From assembly GCA_019925795.1 (NCBI GenBank), contig CM034309.1, positions 21,384,729 to 21,448,728 on the forward strand: a stretch of 64,000 bases of DNA, written 5' to 3'. Shown piece by piece: positions 44,224 to 56,060 of the stretch (the stretch's first letter is position 1; each line of letters opens with the position of its first letter). The DNA is from Dendrobium chrysotoxum (Eukaryota > Streptophyta > Magnoliopsida > Asparagales > Orchidaceae). A model generated the notes under the pieces. It did not search any database. It saw only the letters and a list, made by a program, of their open reading frames with translations, and was not told the origin of the DNA. The position numbers were made by a program, and so were the translations under genes.

Positions 44224-44833
44224 TTGTATCAGAGACAACGACCTTCATTGCCGTTGAAGAACGATCGTAGATCGTCGGAGGAGGAAAAGAGAAGAAGGGA
44301 TCGGAGCTACCAGACACAGCCGACGACGCTCTCCAGTCGCGGCCTTCATTGCTTCCTCGCTCGCTGTAGGCACGTGGGACCTTCCGTCTGGAAGAACCAA
44401 CCGGACGTACGAAGCCGAAGACGTGCAGGACGAAGACCGAAGAACTAAACATTGCGGCCGACCCCTGCTTGCGACTTAAGAGGCGAAATCGAGCGGAACC
44501 GACGACGGCTCTGTGTATGCCCTAGCCCCCTATCCGAGTCACTTTAAGACTCAACTTGGCCCGTTGTTTAAACCGAGAAGTTTTTCTCAAAAAAAAAAAA
44601 AAAAAAACCATCAACCTTTATTGCCGTAACTAAATATCAGAGAGATCTTATTTTGGGAAACCTTCATTGCTATCCAGGATCAAATAGATAGTCTTCATTA
44701 CTAACATTATGTCAGAAATCAATTCCTCCCAAAGCATTGAACAAATTGAGGAGTCCATAGTGCACTAAGGAGAGGTGACCTCCAAAGCATGCAACCTTCC
44801 TATCGCTTAAATGGGAAGAACTACTTAAAGTGG
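44224..44833 (+). pseudogene. Copia leader and gag start
   Basis: After the primer-binding site comes a leader of about 470 bp with an A run (44590-44607), then an ATG at 44709 opening MSEINSSQSIEQIEESI before stops. The codons just before the insertion (GRTT..., from aatgggaagaactacttaaagtgg) continue after 50147 as SQFVKTYLKWKGK, which is the copia gag N-terminus. Confidence 0.7.
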
Positions 44834-46109
44834 TGTTGACCCCCATAACAAATAACAAAAAAATGTATAAATATTTTTAAAGCATACCTCTGCTGAAACC
44901 TCGCCGAAATCCTGTCCAAATCGCACAAATACTGTGGTAATCCCGCTAAAATGCATGTGCATTCGGCGCCGTTCCGGGATTTGCTCGCCTCGATCGCTGC
45001 CCTTTCACGTTGATAAAACGAGAGCGAAGCTCTTGTTCATTTCTTCTTCTTTCCCCTGCAACTCTTCAACATACGCAAAACTCCCGCAGACTTCCTTCCA
45101 CCGTCGAACTCCATTCGCAAACTCTCCGACTCTTCTTCCCTGTCTTCTGATTCCCACAGCTGAATCCTCTTCCTCCCATCGAACCGAAGCTGAGACCAGC
45201 TTCCCCACACGAGAAACCTCCTTCCTCCAACCTCCACTCATCTTCCCCAAGTCGGAGTCCTAACTCCCGCCGACCTATCCGACCTCTGTCTGGAGCCGAT
45301 TCTACTCCAGATCGACACCAAGTTCCTCCTCCCTGTCCACGGCTAATCCTCCACCTTGCCACCAACACCTGCTCCGATTTTAGCTTTCTTCCTCCTCAAG
45401 CCCGTGGAACCCGCAAGCCTTCCGAACCCCATTCCTGCCCTAGCCGAACCTCCTTCGGCAGCATTCCCTTCTTGCTGAATCGGAAGTTACAGCATTTGAT
45501 CGGAAATGACAAAGGGAGATCTGCCACTGTGAAGGTAACTTACTCCCATTCGCATGCTTCTTCAGCCAATTCCCGTAAATCTACTAAGAGGGAGGAGGAT
45601 ATAACTTGTGAGATTGATAGTGCCCTAAATCCTGCTTAAATCATGCTTTTCTTTTTATTAACAAAAATTGATTTTATTAATTAAAATCGATTATGTTCAA
45701 TTATTATTAACAATAATTATTTATGATTAATTTAAATTAATTATAATTAATAATTTTTAATCATAATTAATTATTATTAATGATAATTAGTAATAATTGA
45801 TTAAAATTAATTATAATTAACTATTTTTAATTATTATGATTAATAATTAGCTATAGTTAATTAATGTTAATTGTAATTAATTATTTTTAATTATAGCTGA
45901 TTATTATTAATTATAGCTAGTTATGATTAATTATAATTGATTTAAGTTAATTATAATTAATAAAAAAGAAGTTAAAAAAGGAGAAAGAAAAGAAAAATGC
46001 TTCTTTTGCCTCGATCTACGTGCCGACACCGTGCAAGTATAATCCCTCCAAACTCAAAATCCCAAGAGCCTGTTTTCGAAGTTCGCGGCACACCGAAAAA
46101 CCGCCCATA

Positions 46110-46451
46110 CACGCCTTTATTGCGCGTGGTGGGATGGGATCCCATTGCGGCGCCTACGACAAGGCGGGTAATCACCTAAAAGCCCCATTTCGGCGTTCGT
46201 GGCGCACCGAAAAATAGCATATACAAGCCTTTATTGTGCGTGGTGGGATGGAAACCCGGTGCGGCGCCTACGGCGAGGCGGGGTTACTTATAAGTACCCT
46301 CGAGCGGGGGGAAATCCAACTGCATTTTTTTCAAAAAAAAAAAACAGGTACATTCAAAGACCCCATACACGCCTTTATTACGCGTGGTGGAAATGAAGAC
46401 TACGGCCACAGTGTCTACGGACACCTACAATACACGCCTTTATTGCGCGTG
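46110..46451 (+). repeat. Array of four hairpin units in the solo LTR (changed stem)
   Basis: Units at 46110, about 46224, 46368 and 46433 have the form CACGC-CTTTATTRC-GCGTG followed by GTGG. Three of four keep a perfect 5-bp stem, while the second (CAAGC...GCGTG) has one mismatch. Compared with the Ogre LTR units the sixth pair is lost and the loop is completely different, but the hairpin and the trailing GTGG are kept. Confidence 0.9.
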
Positions 46452-47399
46452 GTGGGAAGACCTAGACTCCAGTAGTTTTCCCCTAAACGGGAGAGAAGCC
46501 GTGAGGCTACCGAAATCTGGACTGAAAAATGCACAAGACTTGGACGATTACAGGGGACTTTGTTTAAACTTGATTTAAATAATTAAATTGATTAAATGCA
46601 AACTTGAATGATTAAATAAAAGATTTTATTCAAACTTGATTTGTGCAGCAAAGGACTTGAACTCAAATGTGACATGAACTATAAAAAATGTGAACTTGAA
46701 TTGAACATAAACCTAACTCAAATTCAAACAAAGCAATGAGACTCGAGCCAAGTGCATGGGAACTTGAAGACATTGAACTTGAACCCTACAATATCAAGTG
46801 GGATTTGACAATGATCTATACTCAAATTGAATGACCCATAAGAATTTGAGTTGGACGATGACACAAGGAATTCGAATGAACCATAAAAGATTTGGACTCG
46901 AATGAACAAACTACATAGAACTTATCTCATGACAACATGAAGCTTGAATCAAGCACGAAGGAGCTCGATATCATGCTTAAAATGAAGTTATGAGTGGTGA
47001 GATAGCAACTCCTAATTAAGAGCAAGAGAAGTATATGCAAAACTTGTTTGGATGGAGATCTTACAAACACCCCTCATTCAAGAATGATTAATAAAAATTC
47101 ATGCAATCAATTTACTTGAGATAATTGCAATGATTACGAGCACTTATGGAGAATGCAATGACGTGCTTACACTCAACAATACAAAGCCTTCAATGAATGA
47201 TAAGGAATTACTATTTCAGTTGGGAGACAAATGTAATTGAGCAATCTCATCATGCATGACCCAAGTCATCTTCATGTGACAACAAAGGACTTATGCCAAG
47301 ACTTCAAATGAATATGATTTGCTCATGAGCAAATGAGACACTTGTGAAGAATCATTCTACATGCTATAAACCACAAATGGAGATAAGGAATTAGCAATC

Positions 47400-47914
47400 T
47401 GATAGGAAATACTTGGATTCAAGTATTCCTATCGATCCGGATGAGGAGAAAGAGCAGAAATCTGCTGTTTACAGCAGTGGACAGCAGCCAACTCAATAAA
47501 AATAGAGAAATAACAGTGGAAATCTGAAGGAAAACTCAAACAAACACTTGTATTTCACTAGGAGAGGAACAAAACCAAAGCAAGATACAATGTTCTTCAA
47601 TTCGAGAGGAAGAACAACTCTCCTAATCTCCGGCAACGCCAAGAGCCCAAGCCACGAAACCCTAGATCTCGAAAATACAATCAAATTCAAGATATCCCTA
47701 ATTTCCCCCCAATCCCCCTAATTAACCATAAAGGACTCCTCCAAATTAACAGCCCTTACATTCAAATTTCTCCCTCCAACACTTGCATTAAACCCCCTCA
47801 TGGGGCCCACCCAATTGCCGCCCCCTCCCTACTTTGTTCCGCCTAGAATAGGTTTGGACCGGTCCAGGCTGGACCGGTCCAGCCGGCCCAGGAGGGGCCG
47901 GCTCATGCGTAACA
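47400..47914. mobile_element. 515-bp solo-LTR-like insertion inside the gypsy solo LTR
   Basis: Begins TGATAGGAAATACTTGG and ends ...GCGTAACA, flanked by CAATC on both sides (47395-47399 and 47915-47919). That fits a TG...CA LTR with a 5-bp target duplication. The first 35 bp form an inverted repeat with a single bulge (GATAGGAAATACTTG / CAAGTATTCCTATC). The right part has a GC-rich inverted-repeat cluster (GGACCGGTCC twice, then GGCCGGC), about 47858-47904. No homologous segment exists at this point in the other Ogre LTRs. No coding capacity. The family is unidentified. Confidence 0.7.
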
Positions 47915-50147
47915 CAATCATAATTTGTCTACAAACAATGCGCAAGGCACTATGAAGAGAGAATTCTCTAGGGATACGTTGACATGCTTATGAGTCGAAG
48001 TAGAAGATGTGTGACAAATACAACGATATTCCTACCAATGTGTCTGCAATCAAAGTGTGAAGCTTTCAAGTAAATATTGAAGGATCTCCATGCCAATCAG
48101 AAAGCAATATTAACAGAACAACAATCACTTACAAATGAGAAATGACTACAAGCAATGATCGAGGAAAAGTGGTATGGTTACAAAGAAGGTAGTCCCCTTT
48201 TGGCCATTGAGGTCACTTAGCTGCATTAGTTAGTTCAAGATAGCGGCCACTGATTTCGAAACGTAGAGCATCAATAAGGACACAATCATTCAGGGTCAAA
48301 ATGATTGATTCTTTATTTAAGCCAATAACAGAAGATAATGAGGATGACATAATCTGGGGGTCACTTATTAATTTCTATACTAACTCTGAGAAGAGAAAAC
48401 CTGATTGAATTGCCTTCAAAGAGGGATGGTCATGCATCCAACATACTGCCTATGGGCAAATAACAATAAGTACGATGACACTGGATCCGCAACACTCATA
48501 CAAGCAGACATAATGTATGTTCAAACTCTCAAATGGAATATTGCACACACTCAAATGGTAGTTTCCCGTACAATTGAAGTATTCCAAAAATGCCCCCGCA
48601 CATGCACCGTAATTTGTATACACATAGGTACACAAAAGAGGCAGGTGCAATCATACAACTCGCATGGGCCCCAGCGAGCGTGTTATTGATACACATGTGA
48701 CGCCCAGGAATGTTGCGCGGGTCAGAATATAAACCCAAGTTCAAGCCCGATCATTCTATGCAGGTAGATAGGAGTCGACACGGCTCGAACCGTAAATAAG
48801 TATGCGGTTGCGAGATCGACCAGAATATTTGTTTTATAGTCCTGATTAGGCCTTCAAGGTCTATAACAGAAGAAATTTATTAACAAAGGCACAAAGCCTA
48901 CGAAACCCGATCCTCTGTCAACAGCTCCACAGAGTCGACAATGTTCAATCCATGAATGGAATGATCCCATACACCACGATGATGACCGTGTTGAATGCTA
49001 AGCTCAACTGGAGGGGTTAATTTCAAATATTTCAAAATGCCCTCAAATTTTCATAAAATTCAAATATTTTCAAATGACCCCAAACACCCCGATGATGACC
49101 GTGTTGAACAGAAAATTTCAACCGGAGGGGTTAATTCCAATAATCAAAATACCACCAAAATGCCCAATACCCAGAATCCCAAGATTGAAATATTTAAAAT
49201 CGAAATGAACTATTAACCACTTAAAGTAAAAATTCATCCACCCTCCGCAACAGTTTGCCGAGGTAGACAGATTGAAATTTACTTCAGCTCATATAGAGCT
49301 AATGCCTAATCGAAAATATTACTAGGATCCATTCTCAAATAATCTCCTGTCAGTAAGGACGTGGTACGTGTCCTCTGACTGGCAGTTTTGCCGTCAAATG
49401 ACACAGCAGGATAAACGGTTATGACCAGGGCCCTCTGAACCGAGTGGTTCTGCTGCCAAATGGCACAACAAAATTATGATTATGGCCAGAGCCAATACGT
49501 TCCTTAATGGCATCAAATACTTGAGATATGAATCAATATAATATAATCGATAGGGCACAAAACCCTTTGTTAGCTAAGGTGGATTCAAATTTATCCCCTT
49601 AGACAAATATCCACCCTAGGTCTACAAGGTACCCTTGGACGAAGCAACCCATGGCTGCCGACAAAGATCTTTCTGTCAGGTTGAGTCGACTACCTCCTCT
49701 GACTAAGTAGACTAGGGACCACGATGGCCCAGGATGACGGAACCATGGGATCTTGATCGGGTCCATCATCCATTCCCCCACCATCCGCTTTAACTGCAAA
49801 ATGGTGAAATTTCTAATTTTAAATATCAACCCCTCAATTTCCAAACTTCAAACCCATGCTGCTACTATATGTCAGATAACACGTATCTCTTATCTGATCA
49901 ACGACTAGCTTTAATCGAAAGTTCTCTCTCGTGATAGGGAGGGGTAATTAACTATAGGGGCTTGCGCCTATAGGAAACCAGAACTCAGATCATAAAGTCC
50001 TCGCAAAATGAGGGCAAAATCTCTGGGTAGTGTCTTATCTACAAACTCATCTGCCTTTCCAAAATTTACCCCAGAATTTAATTCCGTTAAAACTCCCCTG
50101 AAGAAAAGCAGCGGGGGAGGCCAGGGCTGAATTTTTAGAGCCCACAA

Positions 50148-51060
50148 GTGGTCTCAATTTGTGAAGACCTACTTAAAATGGAAAGGAAAAATACACCACC
50201 TCTTCGGAGGAGGACCAAAAGAATGAGATCCTAATTCTTGGGTATGGGATGAAGCGGACTCCATGATTATGTCATGGTTGTAGAATTCCATAACTCCAAA
50301 AATTAGTGATACATTTATGTTCCTTTTCACTGCAAAGGATATATGGGATGCCGCCAAACAAATTTATTCAAAAGCTCGGGATGCTGCTCAAATCTTTGAA
50401 ATCAAAATTAAAGTAGGGAGCACAAAATAAGGAAGCAAGACCATGACGGAGTATGCCACTCTCCTACAAAACCTATGGCAAGAATTGGATCACTACAGAT
50501 GCATCGAGACCAAATGTCCAGAAGATGCTGCTATCTTGAAGAACTTTATTGAAAAAAATAGAATTTATGATTTTCTTGCAGGACTAAATGTCGAATTCGA
50601 TCAAGTAAGAGTTCAAATCCTTGGCAAAGAGAAGACACCATCACTAAATGAAATGATAGCTATCATTAGAGCTGAAGAAAGTCGACGAGGTGTAATGTTG
50701 GAACCAAAAGCTGTTGAAGGCTCAGCAATGATAACCAAAGAAGCTCCATGGAAGGAGAAAGGTAATGACTCTGCAAAATTTAAAGATAAAGACGATCTTT
50801 GGTGTAGTTATTGCAAGAAGTCAAGACATACAAAGGAAACATGCTGGAAAATACATGGAAAATCCCCCAATAAGGAGTGGAATCAAAGAAGAGAAACAAG
50901 GAGCACATCGCATGCCAACAACACAAGTCAGCCCAACTAGAAGCATAGTCCAACCTCGGAGAACTCAATAAAGAAGATATCGATAAACTGAAATGACTCC
51001 TAGTATCTCTTGAAAAACCACCTGCATCTTCATCTCTTGCACTTTCAGGTAAGTTTCCTA
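50148..51060 (+). pseudogene. Copia gag
   Basis: Continues the gag reading (SQFVKTYLKWKGK) and includes an open stretch 50443-50940 with LLQNLWQELDHYRC, NVEFDQVRVQILGKE and the zinc knuckle CSYCKKSRHTKETC (CX2CX4HX4C, about 50809-50850). Stops occur at several points before and after it. Confidence 0.85.
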
Positions 51061-51600
51061 TTTCCATCAGTTTAAGTGCCTCTAGAAATCATTTAAAAGG
51101 ATTATGGATCATTGACTCAAGAGCCACAGATCACATGACCCATACCTCTACCCACTTCATCAACTATACCCCTTGCCCAAGTGACAAGAAAATCATCACT
51201 GCAAATGGTTCTCTTACCACATTAGCAGACCAGGGAGACATACCTTTATCTCCCACCCTAACTCTAAAAAATGTGCTCCACATGCCTCAATTATCCACAA
51301 ATCTAATATCCATACAAAAACTTACCAAAAATCATAATTGTCAAGCTCTATTTAACTCTGCTTATTGCCTATTTCAAGACCAGAGATCGGGGAAGAAGAT
51401 TGGACTTGCTAAGGAGAAAGCTGGACTGTACTATCTGGAAGAACTGAACAAATCTAGAAATAGCTACTCTATATTATCCCTAGTTGATAGGAAATCTACT
51501 ATCTGGCTTCATCATTATAGATTAGGACATCCATCTTTTGATATACTAAAAAATGTGTATCCAAAACTTTTTTAAAAATTAGAAAATGAACTTTTTCACT
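51061..51600 (+). pseudogene. Copia protease and pre-integrase region
   Basis: The protease active site reads IIDSRATDHMT (51108-51140), where DSG would be expected, so the catalytic motif is altered at the third residue. Downstream are VLHMPQLSTNLISIQKLTK and the pre-integrase WLHHYRLGHPS (51502-51534). The frame then stops at 51573-51575. Confidence 0.85.
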
Positions 51601-52110
51601 GTGAAACTTGTGAGTTAGCCAAGCATAAAAAAAATTATTTTCCAAATAAAAACGAGAGATGTGATACCCCTTTCTATCTTATTCATAGTGATATATATAT
51701 GGATCCTAAAAATCCCCAAAATCTCTGGGACACGCTGGTTTGTATCATTCATTAATGATTGTACGAGAGTCTCGTGGATCTACCTCCTCAAACATAAATC
51801 CGACGTTAGCACCATTCTTCTCATATTTCACACCATGATCCAGAATCAATTTTGGATAAAAATAAGAAAATTTTGCTCCGATAATGCTAAAGACTATTTC
51901 AACCAAACCCTATCCTCCTTTCAAAAAGAAGGTATTATCCATGAGTCCTCCTGTGTTCATATCCCACAACAAAATGGGGTTACAGAAAGAAAAAATAGTC
52001 ACCTTCTAGCCTCCACTCGTGCTTTCCTATTCCACTACAATACACCCAAATCCTATTAGGGGGAAGCCCTCCTAACCGCCACTTACCTCATAAACCGCCT
52101 ACCTTCAACA
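51601..52110 (+). pseudogene. Copia integrase core
   Basis: HCETCELAKH (zinc-binding end, 51599-51630) and LIHSDIYMDP give the first catalytic Asp. CSDNAKDYFN (about 51876) gives the second. PQQNGVTERKN (about 51966) gives the Glu. Frames shift near 51720, and an in-frame TAG lies at 52057. Confidence 0.85.
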
Positions 52111-54244
52111 GCACTGGGACTAAAGACTCCAATGGAGATCCTGTCCACCCTTTACCCCGAGTTCCGCACCCATAATAACCTTACACCCAGAATCTTTAGG
52201 TGCACAACCTATTTTCATATTCACAACCAAAATAGAGAAAAGTTAGATCCAAGAGCACTCAAATGCATCTTTGTTGGATATTCTGCCACCCAAAAAGGCT
52301 ATAAGTGTTATCATCCTACCATAAAAAGAACCCTTGTCTCTGTTGATATTATCTTTGAAGAACAAAATTCCTATTTTACCAAACCTCATCTTCATGGGGA
52401 GACAGAAATTAAGAAAGATGAGGGAAGTGAGCTTGCCCCTCTTGACCTTCCTCCAACATCTCAAACCACTCCTTCTGAAGTCAAAAATAGGGAGATGGAC
52501 GACAAAGCTGTCAATAGATTTGGGAATATACAACTCCAAACGTACAAGTCCAAACTACACTCTAAAGCAGATCCAAGAATCTAAACCATCTCCTAAAATT
52601 AAGGTAAATTCACCACCTCCCATATACCCCATAACTAACTTTAGCTCCTTCAATAAATTCTCATCCTCACATAAAAGCTTCTTGGTTACATTAGAAGAAA
52701 TTCAAATTCCTAATAATATTTCTGAGGCCTTATCTGATGAAAAATAGAAAAATGGCATAAAAGATGAAATGCTAGCTCTAAAAAAGAACAATACAAAGGA
52801 AATCATCAACCTACCAAAAGGGAAAAAATCAGTTGGCTGCAAATGGGTATTATTTGTAAAATATAAAGCTGATGGAACAATGGAAAGGTACAAAACAAGA
52901 CTAGTGGCACAAGGGTATACGCAAACATATGGCATTGACTAATAGGAAATCTTTGCACCTGTAGCCAAGATGAACACCGTCATGATCTTACTCTCACTAG
53001 CAGCTAAGTACAATTGGCATATGGAACAACTAGATGTAAAAAATGCATTCCTATATGGGGACTTGGAGGAAGAGATATATATGGAAATACCACCAAGATT
53101 TAAAGAAAGATATGGATGTGACAAGGTATGCAGGTTAAAAAAAGCCCTATATAGGTTAAAATAGTCACCTTGAGCCTGGTTTGGAAGGTTCTCCAAATTC
53201 ATGCTTATTAATGGATATCGATAGAAACAAGGGGACAATACACTATTCTTTAAACACTCAGACTTATGGAAAGTCACAATATTGTTAGTGTATGTGGATG
53301 ATATTATCTTAACGGGAAATAATGAAAAGGAGAAAGATAGTCTAAGAAAAAGCCTTACCAAGGAATTTGACATGAAAAAACTTGGTAGACTAAAATACTT
53401 TCTTGGAATCGAAGTAGCTCACTCCAGCAAAGGAATCTTTATCTCACAACAAAATTACATTAAAGATCTTTTGAAAAAAATAGGAAAACTAGATTGTAAG
53501 CCAATACCAATACCAATAGAACAGAATCTCAAATTGAGAGAAGCTAAAGAAGATCCAGATGTAGATAAAGGAGCCTACCAAAGACTTGTAGGGAAATTGA
53601 TCTACCTTTCCCACACCATATAAGATATAGTATTTGTTATCAGCATGGTTAGTCAGTTTATGCAAAATCCAAAACAGGTTCATATACAAGCAGTAGACAG
53701 AATACTGTAATACCTTAAAGGTAACCCATGAAGAGGGATTCTCTTTAGAAGAGACCAAGAAATAACCCTAGAGGCATAAACTAATATTGATTATGCAGGA
53801 TCACCAGTGGACAGAAGATCTACTTCTGGGTACTGCACATTCCTTGAAGGAAACCTAGTCATATGGAGAAGCAAGAAGCAGAACGTGGTGGCAAGATCCA
53901 GTGCAGAAGCATAATATAGAGCTATGGCCCTGAGAATATGTGAGGTACTATGGATCAAAATGATTCTAGAAGACCTGAAGATCAAATGGGACAAACCCAT
54001 AAAACTACATTATGACAACAAATCAGCAATTAGCATAGCTCACAATTCAGTCCAACATGACAGGACCAAACACATAGAACTTGACAGACATTTTATAAAA
54101 AAAAAATAGACTATGGACTTATATGTATCAATCATGTACCATCAAAAGATCAACTTGCCGATATCCTTACCAAAGGAGTGGATAATGTTGTCCTTCTCAG
54201 AATGATAGCCAAGCTGGGAATGACAGATCCATACTTCCCAACTT
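52111..54244 (+). pseudogene. Copia integrase C-terminus, reverse transcriptase and RNase H
   Basis: 52132-52400 reads the integrase C-terminal LDPRALKCIFVGYSATQKGYKCYHP. Reverse transcriptase runs from about 52790 (CKWVLFVKYKADGT) through LDVKNAFLYGDL (53032) to the catalytic LVYVDDI (53287-53307) and GRLKYFLGIEVA. RNase H has DYAGSPVDRRSTSGYC (about 53791) and ARSSAEA. In-frame stops include 53162 (TAG), 53171 (TGA), 53621 (TAA) and 53911 (TAA), so no active protein can be made. Confidence 0.9.
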
Positions 54245-54254
54245 GATGGGGGAG

Positions 54255-54503
54255 TGTTAAAATACAGTCGTTCGATGCAAATAGATCCAACGGCAATAGT
54301 GCATGATCTGTGGGATGCATGACTCATGCCAGAATTCTTTCCATGTTCGGGTAACTGAGTTAGGAAGGATTATATTAGAGTTATCATGAATAAATATGAA
54401 ATTATTTGTTTCTGTATTAAAATATCTTGTATAGATCTATAAATAGGGAAGAAATCAAGTGATAAAGCAAGTTTTTTTCTTCTCAAACCTCTTATTTTTA
54501 ACA
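54255..54503 (+). repeat. 3' LTR of the copia element
   Basis: TG...CA ends (tgttaaaata... to ...tttttaaca). Followed by GTATG (54504-54508). Pairs with 43976-44223. Confidence 0.92.
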
Positions 54504-54508
54504 GTATG

Positions 54509-54784
54509 TAATAAGATGATGGAAATTACATCAAAATCAAACCGATCAGCTTTGAAAGAAGTTCAGATAGGCTGTCAAGAAGAATCAACCTTGACCTCAA
54601 ACAGGTTATCATTGGCTAAGAAGCTTCCCTTGAAAAAGGCGAAGAATGTGAAGATGGAATAAAGCCAAAAGGAGTTAAACTTTCAACTAAGTGAGTGTAT
54701 ACTTTTACAACGGTTCCAGAAGGGCAAGACCAAGTCTCCTATGATAAAAAGGACAAAGTAGAGGATTTTGAAAGTTCGTGAGGG
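54509..54784. other. Flank of the copia element, no assigned gene
   Basis: A short open frame (54513-54660) is lysine-rich without recognisable motif. It may be intron or the remains of another element. Confidence 0.4.
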
Positions 54785-56060
54785 TTGTTAAACCTCTAAG
54801 AACTAGCCCAAGGCTAACCAAGAGGGGGATTAATTGATAATTTAAAAAATCTTTAAGAAAAAGAAAATCCTTTTATTGAAATTTTATCACCCGATGTGGA
54901 AACGAATAATTTTAGTAATAATAATAAAAATCCCATATTTCAACCACGCAGTTATCACAAAAATAAATGCGAAAAATAAAGTGCAGAAAAATAAAACCAA
55001 GAACAAACACACCAGAATTTATAGTGGCTCGGTCCAACCTGATCTACGTCCACTCCCCGAAAACCTTCATTCCAAGTATTGCACTAAACCTTTAGTGACT
55101 CTCCTTTAGCCCCCACAGCTAGGCGGAGAAGCCCTTACAAAATCTCTTCCACCAACCCGGTGCCGCAGAGGACCGTAATCCTTTTTCTCCCTCCAGGAGA
55201 TGGCAAAGAACCTCGAATCCTTTTTCATCCTCTAGGTGATGGCAAAGAACCACTTTTACAGGCAAAGAACCTTGAATCACTTTCACCTTCCCCAGTGTGG
55301 CGGAGTAGCCGGGTCCTTTGACACCAAAGAAATCTTCCCAAAACTTCCCTCAAGACAAACCTTAACTATGATAGTACTAAGGTGCAAGCTTGCAGGAATA
55401 ACTGTGTGAAACCCCCTCCACACTCCCTTTAAACCCACAAGGATCTTCTCCCTCTCAAACTCCACATTTTCCTCTCTAACGGAGACTCAATGCATGCCAA
55501 AGACTCACACAAAGTCTTTTGAGAAAGCTTAAATAGAGGACTTAAAAAAACCTTAATAATTCAATTCAGTAGTCAAAGATCGTACTGTACGATCTCAAGA
55601 TCGTACAATACGATTAGTTTAATCAACCTGCAGTTCGTCCAGGACAAATCCTAGGACGACCAAATATCGTCTCTGTTGATCGTACAATACGATCCGAATA
55701 TCAAAATTAAATAGATTCGATTGACTAATCACATAATTAATTTAGGCAAGATTGTATGCATCGTACAGTACGAATTGAGCAATATTTCCAATTCAATTTT
55801 TGCCTAAATTACTAAACAGCGGGATTTCTAATTATAACGGATCGTCCAGTACGATATGGTGTTCGTACTGTACGACAAGTTATATTTCAAAATTATTTTT
55901 TCAAATAAATGAAATATTTTAATTAATTCCTGTAATAACATATCATCCAGTACGATACTAAATCGTACAGGACGATGTTCAGAAAAATTAAAATATTTAC
56001 AGTTATTTTTGCTCTCCATGTGTGTGTGTGCACGGTCATCAGGCTAGCATACACCCTTAC
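54785..56060. mobile_element. LTR-like segment with palindrome array (unclassified)
   Basis: Starts near tgttaaacctctaagaactag...gggggat and includes a block typical of copia LTRs (gtggctcggtccaacctgatctacgtccactcccc, about 55023-55058) plus repeated ggcaaagaacc phrases (55202-55270). The palindrome array is at 55579-55976. It ends around the microsatellite-like tgtgtgtgtgcac (56020-56032). I found no certain target duplication, so the limits are approximate. It could be a solo LTR or a 5'-truncated element. Confidence 0.5.
55579..55976. repeat. Eight 15-bp quasi-palindromes ATCGTACNGTACGAT
   Basis: Copies at 55579 (perfect, centre T), 55600, 55679, 55760, 55841, 55862, 55942 and 55962. Variants include ATCGTACAATACGAT and ATCGTCCAGTACGAT. 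They cluster within 400 bp at irregular spacing of 20-80 bp, several in pairs. Confidence 0.9.

Larger units (their letters stand above)
44834..50147 (+). mobile_element. Gypsy (Ogre-family) solo LTR nested in the copia element
   Basis: TG...CA ends (tgttgaccccc... to ...gagcccaca) and an exact 5-bp duplication AGTGG (44829-44833 and 50148-50152). No internal region is present, so it arose by recombination between LTRs. Length is 5314 bp, of which 515 bp is a further insertion. It shares the Ogre LTR layout at 15698 throughout but is clearly diverged, so it represents an older or sister subfamily. It keeps the AT-rich block, four hairpin units, the CACGTG-like block (as cacatgtgacgc, about 48692) and the gccaaatggca region. 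Confidence 0.93.
43976..54503 (+). mobile_element. Degenerate Ty1-copia retrotransposon with nested solo LTR
   Basis: Short LTRs of 248 bp (43976-44223) and 249 bp (54255-54503) are clearly similar but diverged. The 5-bp target duplication is GTATG (43971-43975 and 54504-54508). A weak primer-binding site TTGTATCAGAGA (44224-44235) follows the first LTR, and a purine tract GATGGGGGAG (54245-54254) precedes the second. Gag, protease, integrase, RT and RNase H are recognisable in order but broken by many stops. The gag region is interrupted at 44834-50147 by a gypsy solo LTR with its own target duplication. The element's own length without the insert is about 5.2 kb. Confidence 0.93.

Noticed and set aside
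44212..45368. Several open frames between the copia LTR and the nested LTR start
   Set aside because: They fall in the copia leader and in the CT-rich start of the solo LTR, and have no conserved motifs.
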